In this document: positions 45,792 through 55,833 of the stretch, in pieces | How positions within the stretch are numbered: position 1 is the first letter of the stretch | Layout: each line of letters begins with the position of its first letter | Source of the DNA: QHXW01 sp963768075 | GTDB taxonomy: Bacteria; Acidobacteriota; Terriglobia; Bryobacterales; Bryobacteraceae | Direction: 5' to 3' | Length of the DNA: 64,000 nt | Assembly (NCBI GenBank): GCA_963768075.1 | Contig: CAVYHD010000029.1 | Span: forward strand, 1-64,000 | Translations under genes and position numbers: made by a program | Notes under the pieces: generated by a model | Told to the model about the DNA's origin: nothing | The model's input: the letters and a program-made list of their open reading frames with translations, nothing else | Database searches by the model: none

Positions 45792-46588
45792 GTGGACTGC
45801 GACAACGACTGCGCGACGGCGAGGTGGTGTTCGGCCAGATGGTGCTGGAGCTCTTCACGTCGGGCATCGGTCCCATGTTAGCCGCATCCGGAATGGAGTT
45901 CGTGATCTACGACATGGAGCACGGCAGTTGCGACATCCCCCTGCTGGCCGAAATGGTGGCGTCTTGCCGTGGCAGCAGCATCGTGCCTATGGCCCGCGTG
46001 CCCGATATGCATTTCCAGCCGCTATCGAGAGTGCTCGATATCGGTGTGCGGGGGGTGATGGTTCCGCGCGTGGAAACTAGGGCGCAGGCCGAGGAGATAG
46101 TGGCGCAATTGAAATATGCTCCCGCCGGCCGTCGGGGTGTGGCGCTGGGCGTGGCGCACGATCTCTATCGCGCCGGCGGCCCCGAGTTCTTCGCCCGCGC
46201 GAATGAGGAGACGGTGGTCATTCTGCTCCTCGAAACAGCCAAGGCATTTGAAAATCTCGACGAGATCGTAGCCGTGCCGGGCGTGGATGTCGCTTGGATG
46301 GGCCACTTTGATCTCACGGTTTCGATGGGCATTCCCGCGCAATTTGAAAATCCACGCTTCTTGGAGTCAATGGACGCCCTGGTCGCCTGCTGTCGCCGTC
46401 ACGGTGTGGCCCCCGGCTTTCTGCCCGCGACGCCCGCCGCAGCGGCGCACTGGATTCGCAAGGGGTTTCGCGCCATCAGTCTGGGCAGCGATATCGGAGT
46501 GTTACTCAATGGAGTGCGTACGTTCCGGCAGTCTGTGATCGATACCGTGCCGGAACTGGTCCACCCAGAGGACGGATTGAAAACATGA
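45788..46588 (+). CDS. HpcH/HpaI family aldolase
   Basis: 266 residues, translationally coupled through ATGA with the dehydrogenase. It has the family pattern GQMVLELFTSGIGPMLAASGMEFVIYDMEHG, the metal-binding segment with LLLETAKAFENLDEIVAVPGVDVAWMGHFDLTVSMG, and RRGVALGVAHDLY. These class II aldolases cleave 2-keto-3-deoxy acids to pyruvate plus an aldehyde, for example 2-keto-3-deoxyglucarate or 2,4-dihydroxyhept-2-enedioate. With the dehydrogenase it fits sugar-acid or aromatic breakdown. Confidence 0.92.
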   Translation: MSGLRQRLRDGEVVFGQMVLELFTSGIGPMLAASGMEFVIYDMEHGSCDIPLLAEMVASCRGSSIVPMARVPDMHFQPLSRVLDIGVRGVMVPRVETRAQAEEIVAQLKYAPAGRRGVALGVAHDLYRAGGPEFFARANEETVVILLLETAKAFENLDEIVAVPGVDVAWMGHFDLTVSMGIPAQFENPRFLESMDALVACCRRHGVAPGFLPATPAAAAHWIRKGFRAISLGSDIGVLLNGVRTFRQSVIDTVPELVHPEDGLKT

Positions 46589-47113
46589 CCTACACCGTAG
46601 GCGTTTGGGACCCGGGACCCGAATGATTTAGAAAAGTGCCCCGCCAGTTAACGAACCAGCTCAACAAAACTTATTCATCGGGAGCACCTAGAAAGGTGCA
46701 AATCGCTGTCTGCAAAGCGCCGTGCGAAGCTCGAACGTGCTCATTCGGAGGTGCTTACATCCGCATGCTCGCCATGCGCACGGTTTCTGGAGGTGAACAG
46801 CCCAGGCGCAACGCCTTGGTCCCGATTGCGTTAACAATTCGGGTGCGCTGCAGAAATCATCCTGGGACCCAAACAAATAATCCCACCCTGTGTTAACGGT
46901 GCGCCCCTGTCGGTATGACGTGGTAGCCCCCGATCGGGATGCTCTGGGCCAGTCCAGGCTAGAATGTTCCCCATGCAGCGACGCGATTTTCTTACCCAGA
47001 TGCTGGGCGGTGCAGCCATGCTGCGACCCCAAGCGTAAGGTGGACGGGAATCAACTTGTGGACCGCCCATAATTGTCCTGCGCCAATCCGCTTCACCGGA
47101 TCGTGGAGTTCCC
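46589..47113. other. 525-bp region holding only a truncated Tat leader
   Basis: Apart from the 21-codon fragment at 46973-47038, no frame looks coding. It separates the aldolase gene from the convergent TetR gene. Confidence 0.4.
46973..47038 (+). pseudogene. Orphan twin-arginine signal peptide fragment
   Basis: From the ATG at 46973 the frame reads MQRRDFLTQMLGGAAMLRPQ, then A and a TAA. This is a textbook Tat leader (RRDFL, hydrophobic stretch) cut off before the mature protein. The rest of the gene is not found downstream in any frame, so it is the stump of a lost exported protein. Confidence 0.5.
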
Positions 47114-47731
47114 TCACGTGTGCAAATAGGCCAGGACCGCCCGGACGGCTTCGTCTTTGGCGGCGGCGAGTGACAGGCGGGCAGGGCGCCGAAGCACTGC
47201 GGCGTGGCAGAGGGCTTCGACCATGTGAGTCACGACGAAGACGATCGTGTCAATATCGCGTTGGGCGTTGATCTCATACGTTCTCGACGCGATAGCGAGG
47301 CGAAACGCGCCGTGAAGCCGAACCGCAAAGTCCCGCGTCCCCTCCGCCCGGTGAGGCACTTCGGTCGATAACAGTTCATAAAGCTCGGGGTCCGGCATAT
47401 GGGCGTCGATCATCGCCTCGATCATGGCGCGCATAAGCGTGTCGAGCGGCGACGCTGCATGTTCCATCAGCTTGGCTTCAACCAGGCGATCGATCTCCTG
47501 AATGTGGCGTTCGTGCAATGCTGCGAAGATCGCGCGCTTGTCAGGAAAATACTGGTAGACCGATCCGATGCTGACGCCCGCGACCTCAGCGACGCGGTTG
47601 GTTGTGACCGCCTCAACGCCTCCGCGTTTGAGAATCCTGACGACGGCGTCGAGAACCGCCTCGACGGTCTCGCGCGCCCGGCGCTGCTGCGGCTCGCGCC
47701 GACGATAGGGCTTGTCCGCCTTCCGCTTCAT
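47114..47731 (-). CDS. TetR/AcrR family transcriptional regulator
   Basis: 205 residues. The TetR N-terminal helix-turn-helix is AVVRILKRGGVEAVTTNRVAEVAGVSIGSVYQYFPDKRAIFAAL (about residues 29-72). The C-terminal ligand domain has the late helix VTHMVEALCHAAVL. It lies divergent from the NmrA-like gene at 47911 with a 179-bp gap and is likely to repress it; an inverted repeat at 47867-47883 is a candidate operator. Confidence 0.93.
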   Translation of the reverse strand: MKRKADKPYRRREPQQRRARETVEAVLDAVVRILKRGGVEAVTTNRVAEVAGVSIGSVYQYFPDKRAIFAALHERHIQEIDRLVEAKLMEHAASPLDTLMRAMIEAMIDAHMPDPELYELLSTEVPHRAEGTRDFAVRLHGAFRLAIASRTYEINAQRDIDTIVFVVTHMVEALCHAAVLRRPARLSLAAAKDEAVRAVLAYLHT

Positions 47732-47866
47732 GGAGACGAGGATAGGATAAATGTGAGTGAATGTCTAGGTTAATTCGCATCTATGGAAACGCTGCGGAAG
47801 TGCCCGAGTCCGAACACGAGTGGACAGAGCATCAGTAGCATGTGACCCTAAAGATGTTTATGAGCA

Positions 47867-47883
47867 AGCATATAAGTTATGCT
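47867..47883. promoter_or_regulatory. Candidate TetR operator (inverted repeat)
   Basis: AGCATA-TAAGT-TATGCT: perfect 6-bp arms with a 5-bp spacer, 27 bp before the ATG of the NmrA-like gene and just upstream of its AAGGAG ribosome site. The divergent TetR gene makes an operator likely. The arms are short, so chance is not excluded. Confidence 0.45.
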
Positions 47884-47910
47884 CGAATTGATCTCTGAAG
47901 GAGATGTTTC

Positions 47911-48780
47911 ATGGTCTATCTGATTACCGGCGCGACGGGAAACGTCGGAGCGCTTGTGGCCGGACGCCTGATTGCTCGCGGCGACCGGCTGCGTGTTTTC
48001 GTCCGAAACACGGCTAGGGCGAGGGCGTGCTATGGCGACCGCGTAGATATCTTTACCGGCGACCTTGCGGACGCGACGACGTTGGCGCCTGCGCTTGCGG
48101 GCGCGGACGCGGTCTTTTTGGTCAATTCCGGCCCTGGACTTGCGGCGCTTGACGAACTGGCGGCCAGGACCGCCAAGGCCGCCGGTGTGAAGCACCTGGT
48201 AAAGCTTTCGTCCTATGACGCGCGGGAGCAGAATATGGGCACGGGCGTCTGGCATGCGGCGGGCGAGGCCGCGATCCGTGCAAGCGGGATTCCCTTCACC
48301 TTCGTGCAGCCCTCCGGGTTCATGTCGAATGCGCTTTATTGGGCGAGGTCGATCAAAACCGAAGGGATTGTCCGCTCTGCCACCGGCGATGGAATGATCC
48401 CCTTCATTCATCCAGGCGACATCGCGGAGGTCGCCGTAAAGGCATTGACCGCCCCGGAGTATGCAGGTCAGTCGCTGCCGATTACAGGCCCAGAGGCTCT
48501 GAGCTATGCCGATATGGCGGACAAGATCGGCGCTGCGATTGGAAGGGCGCTGCGGTTCCAGGCCATTTCGGATGAAGAAGCGCGGGCGCAGCAGGTCGCG
48601 TGGAACACGCCGCCGCCGCTGGTGGAAGCTCGCCTGTCGATCTTTCGTGGGATTCTGGACGGTCGTCTCGCGAGCGTTACGGACACGGTCGAGCGCGTAC
48701 TCGCCGCAAGCCGATTACGTTCGATCAGTGGGTTCAGGAGAACGTGGCGGCGTTCCAGTGACTACTCCTCTCCGCAGTGA
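47911..48780 (+). CDS. NmrA-like NAD(P)H-binding oxidoreductase, C-terminus frameshifted
   Basis: 289 residues as read. The Rossmann motif is ITGATGNVGALVAGRL (residues 5-20), with LVKLSSYDA and GIPFTFVQPSGFMSNALYW in the middle, matching quinone-oxidoreductase-2/NmrA-type atypical SDRs. A good AAGGAG ribosome site precedes it. The final ~22 residues look shifted: with one extra base near 48692, in CTCGCCGCAAG, the ending becomes RKPITFDQWVQENVAAFQ and stops at 48762, the normal family ending. The active part is unaffected. Probably controlled by the divergent TetR. Confidence 0.85.
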   Translation: MVYLITGATGNVGALVAGRLIARGDRLRVFVRNTARARACYGDRVDIFTGDLADATTLAPALAGADAVFLVNSGPGLAALDELAARTAKAAGVKHLVKLSSYDAREQNMGTGVWHAAGEAAIRASGIPFTFVQPSGFMSNALYWARSIKTEGIVRSATGDGMIPFIHPGDIAEVAVKALTAPEYAGQSLPITGPEALSYADMADKIGAAIGRALRFQAISDEEARAQQVAWNTPPPLVEARLSIFRGILDGRLASVTDTVERVLAASRLRSISGFRRTWRRSSDYSSPQ

Positions 48781-48863
48781 GCGGTAGGCGCTGCGGACAG
48801 CGCCAGCGCCTGACAGGCATAGGGGAGTCCGCAAATTCACTGCTCATGAAAGGGCCGGAGGTA

Positions 48864-49316
48864 TTACGGCTGTTCGGGCAAGGGCAGGGACTGAAAATCG
48901 TCCGCGAACCGGCGCATCAGATGCGCCAGGTCTTGCAGATCGCTCTTGCTCCACTTCGCAAAAAGCACGGCCGCAATCCGTTCGCGGGCCGCGTCAATGG
49001 CGCTGGTCATTTCTTTGCCTTGGCGGTCACGACGGCTTCGCGCACCCGGTTATCCGTTTTTGAGAGACGCCGGGCAATGAGGCCGAGGCTGCCGAGTTTG
49101 GTGACTTGCCGGCTAACGGGTCGTGTGATCCCTGCCGACCAGTTCGGCCAATTCCGAGAATGTAGCCATTCGGCTTGTTAAGGCCGAGTCGGCCGCATCG
49201 CCGCTCATCAATGCAAGGCGATTGCCAAGGATTAGCTCATTACTCCCTGGCCCGGAACTCTGGTATCGCCTCAAGGGGCTTCCGACGCGCGAAAATGATA
49301 TGGAGATGGCGTGCAA
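48864..49316 (-). pseudogene. MarR family regulator relic with two frameshifts
   Basis: Three frame segments join into one MarR-like protein on the minus strand. From 49316: ILGNRLALMSGDAADSALTS, then MATFSELAELVGRDHTTR and a stop. One base on, the recognition helix and wing continue as VSRQVTKLGSLGLIARRLSK and TDNRVREAVVTAKAK to about 49005. The last segment (49010-48864) is MTSAIDAARERIAAVLFAKW, then DLQDLAHLMRRFADDFQSL, the C-terminal dimer helix. It converges with the NmrA-like gene, about 100 bp from it. Confidence 0.7.
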
Positions 49317-49433
49317 AGTCTGCGGCGCCGCACGCTGGGTGTCGCAAAGCGCGCGGTAGTGTGTGGCACGCGATTTGGCAGACCGGCTATGCTTTGGTAA
49401 GCCGGAAACAAGCCAATTCGAGTGGTGGTACTC

Positions 49434-51491
49434 TCAACGGAATCCGTAAGCGCAAGTAACCGCCCACATGCTGCGCCTCGACATCGATTCGCTTGCGATT
49501 TCCTTAGGAGTCAGATATTCGACGACAGGTTTGCCCGCGAAAGGCGACGCAAGCTGTAAGGCGAGTTGCGGCATGGGATCCGCGCACAAATTGGCCACTC
49601 CGATCAGTGCGGCATCCTCCCCATCCCGGCGCAGGGGGAAAACGTTGGGAGCATCCTCGACAAAAAACGGCAGGGGGCCCCGGTTGATCCATTCCAGCAT
49701 CTTCTTCAGGGCGTACTGCCGTTTCCAATTGCGAAATTCGACCGAGTAGAGGTCACCGTGGGAACCGCTGAGGGGAATAATCCCTGTTCGCCCTCCGGAA
49801 GTGTTTTCTGAGAGCACCATTCCCGGGACGAATAGCTCGCGGCAGGTCCGAACATCGTACTCACGACGATAGCCCCTTCCATCAGACCCATTCGGTACTT
49901 ATCCCCGAAAACGCAAGCCTCGTCGCTATTCAGGAATTTGCCCGCGAAATCCCTATTCACGAATCGCTCGTAATTAGTGCCGCCCACCGGATCACAACTC
50001 TTCAGTCCAACTTGCGGGCCGAACCCACGTTCGACGAGGAAATTTGCGGCGGCCCCGTCAATCAGCAGTTTCCGTTTCAGCAAACCTCGAATTTCGTCGC
50101 TCCCGCATTCCTCCAAGTAGGATTGGCCGATCAGTTTCACGTCATCGGGAAAAAAAGTTGTTGCGAATCCCAGTAGGTCCATGGTTCCCTCCCAGCATGG
50201 GGGAACCTGCAGCGCGGCCATCCGCGCTACGACCGATCTTTCGATGCAGCGGGAAACGATCGGCCCAGAGAATTTGCAGACCACGTTCCTTTTGGCACTC
50301 TGTTGCCCACGCAACAACGCCGTTAAAATAGTCATACGAGTCATGTAACACCTTCGTATGGACGGAAACGTCATCAAGATGAGTTTCCACGAAATAGTGA
50401 ATGTTCAACGTGAGGTCCGGTGGAATCGAAAACAGACTGAGGGCGATTTGCAACCGCGTGAGCTGAGCGGATTTGCTGAACTGCGAATAAGGGAAATTCT
50501 CCAACTCAGGCGTGAAGCGCATCTTGTGGGCCAGTATGGTTTGAAACTTCCTCATGGGAGCAAATGCCGCCACTACGTCCCGGTAAGCCGGTTCCCCATA
50601 GGACGCGTAGCTTGGGCGGAACACTGGCAGATTGCCGCTCACCGACATAGCATTGGCCATGTCGTCCCAACGCCACCCTTCAACGGCATGGACTTCGGGG
50701 ATCTCACCCATCAGCCCCATATGAGTTTTGGGAGATGCTTTTTTCACTTCTTCCGAAATGATGCGAATCGCCTCCAAAATGGAATCACCGCAGAGCTTTA
50801 GCCATTGTTCGCGCTCCTCGGTAGGCTGGGGTTCAGCAGTGAGTATCCTGCGGACCAGTACCTCTCGTCCTAAGTCTTTCCCCGTGCGTCTCGCCATCTC
50901 GTGAAGGTGTAGGGGGCAAAAACAGCCCCAGGAAAGGGGGCTATGGTTGTGGTAGCGGAAGTCATCGTCGATATATATGATTTCGGGCTCGAGCCGAGCG
51001 TAAGACCCGTAAAGTTCACCGACATAACTCTTCCATTTCGGGTCCAGGGGGCACGGCGCGCTACGGCTTTCGGTTCCGTCGTCCCCTATCATGAGTTGCC
51101 AGGAGAAACGTTGTCTCTCGTCACGGCCGAAATCGCCGTGGCCAATTGTCGCAGTCATGTTAATGCTGGTGTGAAGTTCAGCTTGCCGCAGTTTGTGAAA
51201 AACGGGCTTAAGTATGTCCACCCGAGCCCTAGCCTCTTGAAGAGTCGGAAGACTCCACTCCATATCCCAGTTGTTGTCGCTGAACAAGATAACATGACGA
51301 ACATGATTCTGACGGCAATAGCCAATTAGGTCGTTGGTCTGCTGCGTGGCGGTCTCGGTCCGAATAAAGTATCGCAGCATGTAGTTCACTTCGGGGGGCT
51401 CGCGCTGGCCTTGACCGGGACTCTCTTTGTCAAACAAAAGTGCAAGTGTAGGTGCACCAAATGCCGACTGCCAAAACTCTCGTCGGTTCAT
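49434..51491 (-). pseudogene. Tat-exported TIM-barrel glycoside-hydrolase-like protein broken by two frameshifts
   Basis: The ATG at 51491 begins a twin-arginine leader (MNRREFWQSAFGAPTLALLF). The body, about 415 residues, reads like a TIM-barrel glycosidase-type domain: YFIRTETATQQTNDLIGYCR, VILFSDNNWDM, and EIIYIDDDFRYHNHSPLSWGCFCPLHL. A frameshift near 50245-50270 passes it to another frame (RMAALQVPPCWEGTMDLLGFA), and a second near 49873-49876, in a GGGG tract, to a third (CRELFVPGMVLSENTSGG), ending at 49434. The assembled product is about 680 residues. The family is not certain. No duplicate copy is seen. Confidence 0.68.
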
Positions 51492-51768
51492 GGGTACTGC
51501 AAGACCTCCTTCACTGCGTGGATATTATCAGGCTGCGCTCAAGTTCTGCCAGTACGGCTATCACCCGCCACGGTGGCCGCGGCCCGTAGGCGTCGATGTG
51601 GTCTTTAAGAGAACAAAAATTTAATCTCGGCGTTTTAGATCGTCGAGCATCGTTATCAGATCGTGCAAGCTACGGCCGAATCGGTCGGCCCTACGTGATA
51701 GAACACGACTGCTGTCCGTTGACTGCGTGTAGTAGGCGTAGCTGTGATTTCGGTAAGCCTAGCCTTGG

Positions 51769-54700
51769 TCAAAAGGAAAGTCGCAGCGCAAATTGTATCT
51801 GGCGTTCCGCGAACACCGTGCTCGTCGCAAATCCGAATGAAGGCGAGCCGAGAACCCCGCCTGGGATGCCGAATGCGTGCAGGTTGAAGATGTTGAAGAA
51901 CTCGCTGCGGAACTGCAGCGTGCACTTTTCGGTGATCTTCGTGTCCTTAATCAGCGAGAAATCCACGTTGGTCCAAGGGTTCGTACGGAAAGTGTTGCGT
52001 CCTAGATTTCCAGGGGCATCCTGTACGCCAGTTTGGGCCGCACCAGGAGTCGCGAAAAACTGCTGTCCTAAGGTCTGGCCATCTTTTACGACGGCTGTCG
52101 AAAAGAACTGCTCTTCGGGATCGCCGGCGGTCCGCATCGTAGGCTGCTGGACAAGGTCGGGCCTGGTGGCCTGAAAACCAATGTAAGTATCCGTTCCATA
52201 TTCTTTCGTACCGTATGGCGAGGTGACTGTAAACGGAAATCCCGATTGCGCCTGAATGATGCTCGTGACCTGCCAACCCTGACTAAGTCTCTTGGGAAGA
52301 GCCCTCCAATGGTCGATCGGGAGAGCGTAGATGAGGTTGGTTACGAATCTCTGCGGGAAATCGAATGAGGCGACGGATTTCTCGCAGCTCCAGCACGTTG
52401 GATTATTTTGCAAAATGCCGGAATTCGCGGCCGGTCCGTTGAATACAGAGGTGGCGTTATCGATTGCCTTTGACCACGTGTAGGAAACCTGAAACTGCAG
52501 TCCGTGGATCGGTGTTGATCTTCGGAGTTGTGTTTGAAGGCTGTTGTATGTGGAGTGGGCGTGATTGTCAGTCAACTGGAATTCGCCGAAGCCTGGCGTC
52601 GCATTGGTATACGGCGTATACTGCGACTCGGCGCCAGTATACGCGTTCGGATATTCGGAAGCGTAGAGTCCCACGGCGTTGTTTGTAACGTAAGCCAGTT
52701 GTAGAGCAATGCCTGCTGGCAGCTCCTGCTCAAGCGTGAAATTTCCGGCGATCGTGTACCCGTTGTGAAAGTTTAACGCCGTAAGGTTCACCAGGAGAGG
52801 ATTACCAAAGTACTTTTCCAGTGGTAGCAGGTTGACAGGAGTGTTCGGCTGCAGGTTTTTGATACTGCCTCCCGGCGGCAAAGGATTGCCGCTATAATCG
52901 ACAAGCGATGGTGGTGTTATTGGCAGGGAGGTTAGCTGGAAGACAGGATTCGGAATAGAAGCAACGGCATCAGCGCCGGCACCTTGTTGGTCCGCCGTCT
53001 GCGTCAAGGGTAAGTTTGTAAAAATCCCGAGTCCACCACGGAGAACCGTTTTGTTGGTCAACTTGTAGGCATATCCGAACCGTGGACCCCACCCGTGGTA
53101 GTCCGGAAACCACATCGGGTTCGGATTCAACACGAACTTACGGTAGAGCTGCCCGTTGTCAAAATTCGGCGTGTCGACGATTCCTTGGGCGCGGCCCTCG
53201 ATCTCGTATGGCACCGTGTTGTATTCGTAACGAAGGCCGAGATTTAAGGTCAGCCTATGCGTCAGTTTGATGTCGTCTTGAAACCACCCGTTTAGGTTGT
53301 AGCGGCGGAACACCCAAAGCGGAAAGACCGTGGTAGAAGGAGAAAGCCCGGGGAACGAGAAGGGGCTCTCGTAGTTGCTTGGCGCGCCGGTCATGAAACT
53401 GATTAAAGAGCTGGGGCTTGGTGAACCGGCGGCCAGGACGGTTTGTCCGCTGGCAGATGTGATTGTCACGGGAAGGGACTGTCCTGGCTCGAAGAAGTAC
53501 TGCCCCTGGAGGCCGGTGGTATCGCGGCTTGTATCGTTGAGAAAACGGAACTCAAACCCCATCGACATCGTGTGCTTCCCTTTGATCCAAGTCACTCCGT
53601 CGTTGAACAAATACGTGGCGATATGCAGGCTACAGCAGCCGAGACTGGGGCCATAATTGGAGAGACTTCCGTCGGTGAATACGTTTAGAGGCTCATTGCC
53701 GGGCTGGCCGGATTTCCACGGGTCATCGGTTTTTGTGTAGGAAAAACGAAAGCTATTCAGCAATGTGGGTGTGAAAATATGCGTTTCAGATGTGCCTATG
53801 TTAAATTCGTCGTTGCCGAGCGACGACGAAAAACTATGCTGGAGAATGGCGAGTGACGGGTCCTGCAGCGGGACTTCGTTATTGTCCTTGCTGAACCGGA
53901 AAAACAAGGTGTCCTTTACGCCAAACCTTTGGTCGATACGGCTCGACCATTGGTTCGTGTTCTGCGGGACGCTCGTTTCGAAAGCAAAGGTATTAGCACC
54001 GAGCGGACCATTCGGTTCATTGGGTAGCGGGTAAGCATTCAGAATCTGCTTCGCATCGGCGTTTAGCGGGACGATCAATTGGTCAGGCTTTCCATTCGCA
54101 CCGGTGATGGGGACGAGTCCATTGCGCTCACCGGACGTCGGAACCGAAAGTAGGATCGGCTCGCCGAGCACTTGCCGGAATCCGGCGTACTGGAAAAAGA
54201 AAAACGTTTTGTCCTTGCCATTGTACAGGTGCGGAATCCGGATGGGACCGCCGATTGTTCCTCCGAATTCGTTCCGTTTAAATGGCGGCACCGTCGTGGC
54301 GAAAAAGTTGCGCGCGTCGAGATCGCTGTTTCTGATAAATTCAAACAGACTCCCGTGTAATTCGTTTGAGCCGGACTTGGTCACGATCTGAACGATCGTG
54401 CCGGCGCCCCGGCCATACTCCGCCGCATAATTGTTTTGCAAAACGCGGAACTCGGCGACGGCGTCCAGGTTAAAATTCGTGAATTGACCGCCCCCGAGTT
54501 CGTTGTCGCTGGAATCCATGCCATCGAGCGTGCTGGCGCCGGTTGTCCCGCGGTTCCCATTGCTTGCAACGAACTGATTGCCGCTCGGGTTACTGGTACT
54601 CGGCCATGAGCTGTTGACCTCGAAGTTCACGCCTGGCTGCATCAAGACAAGGGCTGTGACATCGCGGCCATTCAAAGGCAGCGTTACCACCTGTTGCCCG

Positions 54701-55122
54701 GTTACCAAACCGCCGAGCGCTCCCGTCGTTGTATTGATGGTCGGCGCTACGTCAGATACCTCCACGGTCGATTGGACGCCCCGCACCTTCAGAGTGAAAT
54801 TGAGTTCGCGGTTCTGCTCGACGTCCAGCGCGACCTCCCTTGACGCTGTTTCAAATCCGGAAATCTCAACGTCAACCGAGTAAGCTCCGACCAACATTTG
54901 CGGCAACGTGTAGGTACCGGCGCCTGACGTGATAGTGGTACGAGAGAAACTCGTGCCCTTTTGAATGGCTGTGACCTTAGCGCCCTGAACCGCGGCGCCG
55001 GTAGGGTCCTCTACTCTACCCGTGATACTTCCCACAGCCTGACAGTAGAGAAGAGCAGGCTGAAGGACCACGAACGCAATCAGACACAGGAAAACCAACC
55101 TAAGCTGCACGTCAAACTTCAT
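51769..55122 (-). CDS. Oar-like TonB-dependent outer membrane receptor
   Basis: 1117 residues. The signal peptide RLVFLCLIAFVVLQPALLYCQ is followed by a carboxypeptidase regulatory-like domain (residues ~30-115, GSITGRVEDPTGAAVQGAKVTAI), a plug with PLNGRDVTALVLMQPGVNF and GATGASTLDGMD-like turns, then a long beta-barrel with many aromatic strand ends and a terminal Phe (FALRLSF) for outer-membrane insertion. This layout is the Oar/adhesin-type TonB receptor greatly expanded in Acidobacteria, usually for glycan or siderophore uptake. It stands alone here. Confidence 0.93.
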   Translation of the reverse strand: MKFDVQLRLVFLCLIAFVVLQPALLYCQAVGSITGRVEDPTGAAVQGAKVTAIQKGTSFSRTTITSGAGTYTLPQMLVGAYSVDVEISGFETASREVALDVEQNRELNFTLKVRGVQSTVEVSDVAPTINTTTGALGGLVTGQQVVTLPLNGRDVTALVLMQPGVNFEVNSSWPSTSNPSGNQFVASNGNRGTTGASTLDGMDSSDNELGGGQFTNFNLDAVAEFRVLQNNYAAEYGRGAGTIVQIVTKSGSNELHGSLFEFIRNSDLDARNFFATTVPPFKRNEFGGTIGGPIRIPHLYNGKDKTFFFFQYAGFRQVLGEPILLSVPTSGERNGLVPITGANGKPDQLIVPLNADAKQILNAYPLPNEPNGPLGANTFAFETSVPQNTNQWSSRIDQRFGVKDTLFFRFSKDNNEVPLQDPSLAILQHSFSSSLGNDEFNIGTSETHIFTPTLLNSFRFSYTKTDDPWKSGQPGNEPLNVFTDGSLSNYGPSLGCCSLHIATYLFNDGVTWIKGKHTMSMGFEFRFLNDTSRDTTGLQGQYFFEPGQSLPVTITSASGQTVLAAGSPSPSSLISFMTGAPSNYESPFSFPGLSPSTTVFPLWVFRRYNLNGWFQDDIKLTHRLTLNLGLRYEYNTVPYEIEGRAQGIVDTPNFDNGQLYRKFVLNPNPMWFPDYHGWGPRFGYAYKLTNKTVLRGGLGIFTNLPLTQTADQQGAGADAVASIPNPVFQLTSLPITPPSLVDYSGNPLPPGGSIKNLQPNTPVNLLPLEKYFGNPLLVNLTALNFHNGYTIAGNFTLEQELPAGIALQLAYVTNNAVGLYASEYPNAYTGAESQYTPYTNATPGFGEFQLTDNHAHSTYNSLQTQLRRSTPIHGLQFQVSYTWSKAIDNATSVFNGPAANSGILQNNPTCWSCEKSVASFDFPQRFVTNLIYALPIDHWRALPKRLSQGWQVTSIIQAQSGFPFTVTSPYGTKEYGTDTYIGFQATRPDLVQQPTMRTAGDPEEQFFSTAVVKDGQTLGQQFFATPGAAQTGVQDAPGNLGRNTFRTNPWTNVDFSLIKDTKITEKCTLQFRSEFFNIFNLHAFGIPGGVLGSPSFGFATSTVFAERQIQFALRLSF

Positions 55123-55833
55123 AGGAAAGGCCCCCTCTGAATTTCTTAACGCGAACCAACGTCTGCCCTGGTTTCATGCGACAGGCTCTCGCGACAGTTT
55201 ATACTCGCCCTTCGGGAATTGCAACCCTTAACGGGGGCATGTCTGAGGTGAACCTGATCGTCAGTGGCCATCTCGCCTGAAGCCCTTCCCCTGCTCGCCA
55301 ACTCGCTCTCGACGAGTCGGCTCAGTCGCTCGCTTATGCGCCGCGGCTGGGTATCCGAGCGCATGACTCGGTGTGGCAAGGCGAGCTGCGGTTGCGCCGG
55401 CAACGGGAAGACCACCGGCGGGTTTTGTCCCAGTGACAGCGGCGTCCGGCTGCAGAGGCTTTCGCTCACACCGGGTATGGTGCCTGGCTGGCGCGCCGGC
55501 GCTGGTGCGCTTTATCGAGGACAGCAGCCTGCTGCGCAAACTGGCGGAGATCGAAGGTTAGCGCCAGTCCGGGTGGAACGATCGGCTGAGGGTTAGTTGG
55601 TTTTCAACTTCAACTATAATCGGTGGAAAGATCCTAATGCAGGCTGCAGACCGACGTGCGCTTCTGAGACCTGCCTGCGGAAAGGTGCGAAACCTCTTCA
55701 CTTTGAGGGCGCTCCGTGTGTGTCGCGTGGCGTGATGCCGCGTCGGATAAATGGTGGGCGCCGGACGCATTAGAATGAGAATTGCGGCGGGCGCTCAAAT
55801 AAAGTGCTTTAACGTGCACCGGCGAGTTGCAAG
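55123..55833. other. 711-bp region with possible transposase-related relics
   Basis: No intact gene. Plus-strand codons from 55336 give a RRGWVSERMTRCGKASCGCA stretch, listed separately, and a frame ending at 55559-55561 with VRFIEDSSLLRKLAEIEG recalls transposase C-terminal segments; both are too short to confirm. The gap also holds the promoters of the TonB receptor (minus) and the TPR gene (plus). Confidence 0.35.
55264..55430 (+). pseudogene. DUF6788-like fragment (Cys-rich, transposase-associated)
   Basis: A frame from the ATG at 55264 includes LMRRGWVSERMTRCGKASCG followed by CAGNG. The CGKxxCxCA pattern after a basic helix matches the start of DUF6788-type small proteins often found with transposases. 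The rest is frameshifted. Weak identification. Confidence 0.3.

Noticed and set aside
46600..46900. Possible small gene at 46636-46896
   Set aside because: Composition is not protein-like and there is no ribosome site.
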